A stretch of DNA of 64,000 nucleotides from an uncultured Eubacteriales bacterium (GTDB lineage Bacteria > Bacillota > Clostridia > Peptostreptococcales > Anaerovoracaceae): contig CADAEH010000002.1 of NCBI GenBank assembly GCA_902786855.1, positions 186,001 through 250,000 of the forward strand. Direction: 5' to 3'. A program made the translations under genes and the position numbers. The notes under the pieces were generated by a model. It had not been told where the DNA came from, did no database searches, and was given only the letters and a program-made list of their open reading frames with translations. Positions 63,101-64,000 of the stretch are shown piece after piece (within the stretch, counting starts at the first letter, position 1; every line of letters begins with the position of its first letter).

Positions 63101-63991
63101 TCATTTTCGGTAACTGCGAAATTCGCGCGGTGTCATTCCGAAAACTCTGCGAAACTGCAGATTGAAGTAAGAAATATTATCAAAGCCATGGATCATGGCG
63201 ATCTCAGAAACAGGTTTGGTAGTTTCCTCAAGTGCGTGAGCTGCTTTCTGAACGCGATAATGATTGATATATTGAATGCAGCTCATTCCTACATATTGAC
63301 GAAAGAGACTCATAAAGTAATTCTCACTGAATCCTGCAAGCTGTGCCATCTCTGAAATACTGATCTTCTCACTATAATGGTCAGCGATATACTCAAGCGC
63401 AGACTTTATGTGCCGGCGATTCTCAGAGGTTATATGGCTGTCACCCGACTCTCGTATATAGCCGTATGAAAAGAGAAGGATCAGGATATGCAGCAGATTT
63501 TCTTTCAATAGCATCTCATAAAACGGCGGTTTGTTTTTAAAGCAGTCAAGTGCTCTTAAAAAGGTATCTTTGATTTCTGCATAGCCGGCATCAACATCTC
63601 TGATAACTTCCTGCATCTGTAACTGCCCTTCCGCCATTGGTCTGAGATAGTTGGATGCAGAGAGGTCCTGATTATTTGCCCCTAAATAGTCAAGGTGGAA
63701 CACCATGCTGTCGGATATCATTGTCTTTCTCGGGATCTCGCATGCCGAGTGAGTGCAATACGGCGGTATCAGTATGATGTCTCCGGCATTTGTTTTGAAC
63801 ACTTCCTGCCCGACCTTGTAGTCTGAAGTCCCATCCTGTATCAAAGTGATCTCCATTTCCTCGTGCCAGTGCAGCGCAAGTTCTCTGTATGTAAATGGAA
63901 TAAGGCAGTGATAACTGTTTACCGGAAGAAAAATGTCACCATGCTTCGCTTTTTCTTTGTTGCTTTTCAGATCACTTTCTTTTTTCATCAT
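63101..63991 (-). CDS. AraC-family transcriptional regulator
   Basis: A 296-residue regulator with an N-terminal cupin sensor (about 20-150: HWHEEMEITLIQDGTSDYKVG, TNAGDIILIPPYCTHS) and a C-terminal AraC helix-turn-helix pair (about 195-296: SISEMAQLAGFSENYFMSLFRQYVGMSCIQYINHYRVQKAAHALEETTKPVSEIAMIHGFDNISYFNLQFRRVFGMTPREFR). It probably responds to a sugar or similar ligand; its target genes are beyond the window. The gene is complete within the window, with only the promoter region possibly outside. Family secure, target unknown. Confidence 0.92.
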   Translation of the reverse strand: MMKKESDLKSNKEKAKHGDIFLPVNSYHCLIPFTYRELALHWHEEMEITLIQDGTSDYKVGQEVFKTNAGDIILIPPYCTHSACEIPRKTMISDSMVFHLDYLGANNQDLSASNYLRPMAEGQLQMQEVIRDVDAGYAEIKDTFLRALDCFKNKPPFYEMLLKENLLHILILLFSYGYIRESGDSHITSENRRHIKSALEYIADHYSEKISISEMAQLAGFSENYFMSLFRQYVGMSCIQYINHYRVQKAAHALEETTKPVSEIAMIHGFDNISYFNLQFRRVFGMTPREFRSYRK

Positions 63992-64000
63992 TAAATTATT

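Overview
The window looks like a chromosomal segment from a strictly anaerobic, fermentative member of the class Clostridia (Bacillota). The evidence is a SCIFF ranthipeptide precursor beside its radical SAM maturase (nearly universal in Clostridia), a perfect CIRCE operator, strong AAGGAGG-type ribosome binding sites, a desulfoferrodoxin and flavodiiron protein pair, a pyrophosphate-type phosphofructokinase, ATP-dependent PEP carboxykinase, and a tandem glycine riboswitch before an AGCS transporter. The genus cannot be fixed from the sequence alone. I see no insertion sequence, prophage, CRISPR array or integrase. Most genes lie on the minus strand in short, tightly packed operons.

Layout. 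1-1000: end of a beta-CASP nuclease gene, then a CIRCE-controlled hsp20. 1049-9204: a cello-oligosaccharide locus. An ABC importer operon led by its own LacI regulator is divergent from a cellobiose phosphorylase, and near-identical operators sit at both transcription starts. 9306-14360: DUF5662, a NifX-FKBP fusion, cysteine synthase, a GME-fold/radical SAM pair and uridine kinase. 14367-21010: envelope genes, including a membrane-anchored Hsp70-like ATPase with a membrane partner, two lipoproteins, VanZ-RDD and a GNAT. 21171-21374: tRNA-Ala and tRNA-Leu. 21452-25590: DUF1292, uvrC and a catalytically ruined D,D-carboxypeptidase homologue. 25600-29855: serC, pckA and serA. 29945-33372: a GH2-galactokinase fusion, a small acidic membrane protein and mscL. 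33448-38565: MBL hydrolase, lipid kinase, YihY, rdgB, SCIFF maturase and SCIFF peptide. 38662-47950: universal stress protein, an unknown membrane protein, phosphoglucomutase, a heterodimeric ABC exporter, a LOG protein and glutaminase. 48197-51630: a His-rich CsoR, PPi-PFK and oxygen/superoxide detoxification. 51919-57247: GNAT, two thioesterases, a ProX-type deacylase, ROK glucokinase, and a glycine-riboswitch-controlled symporter. 57332-63991: small accessory genes, SRAP, a nucleoside phosphorylase, GNATs, a TlpA lipoprotein, TfoX-N, a GyrI-like protein and an AraC regulator.

How the genes connect. Imported cellobiose would be split by phosphorolysis to glucose-1-phosphate and glucose. The phosphohexomutase (40620-42329) and ROK glucokinase (54332-55267) would feed both products into glycolysis through the PPi-PFK. 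SerA and SerC draw on 3-phosphoglycerate, and CysK uses serine downstream.

The observations most worth following are: (1) the SCIFF precursor has Ser at the positions expected to be the crosslinked Cys and Thr, although the maturase looks intact; (2) an in-frame GH2-galactokinase fusion that keeps both sets of catalytic motifs; (3) a membrane-spanning S11 pseudo-peptidase whose three active-site motifs are all lost; (4) the Hsp70-like/membrane protein pair. The only stretch over 300 bases without a gene is 55268-55822. It holds a minus-strand promoter, the glycine riboswitch and its terminator.
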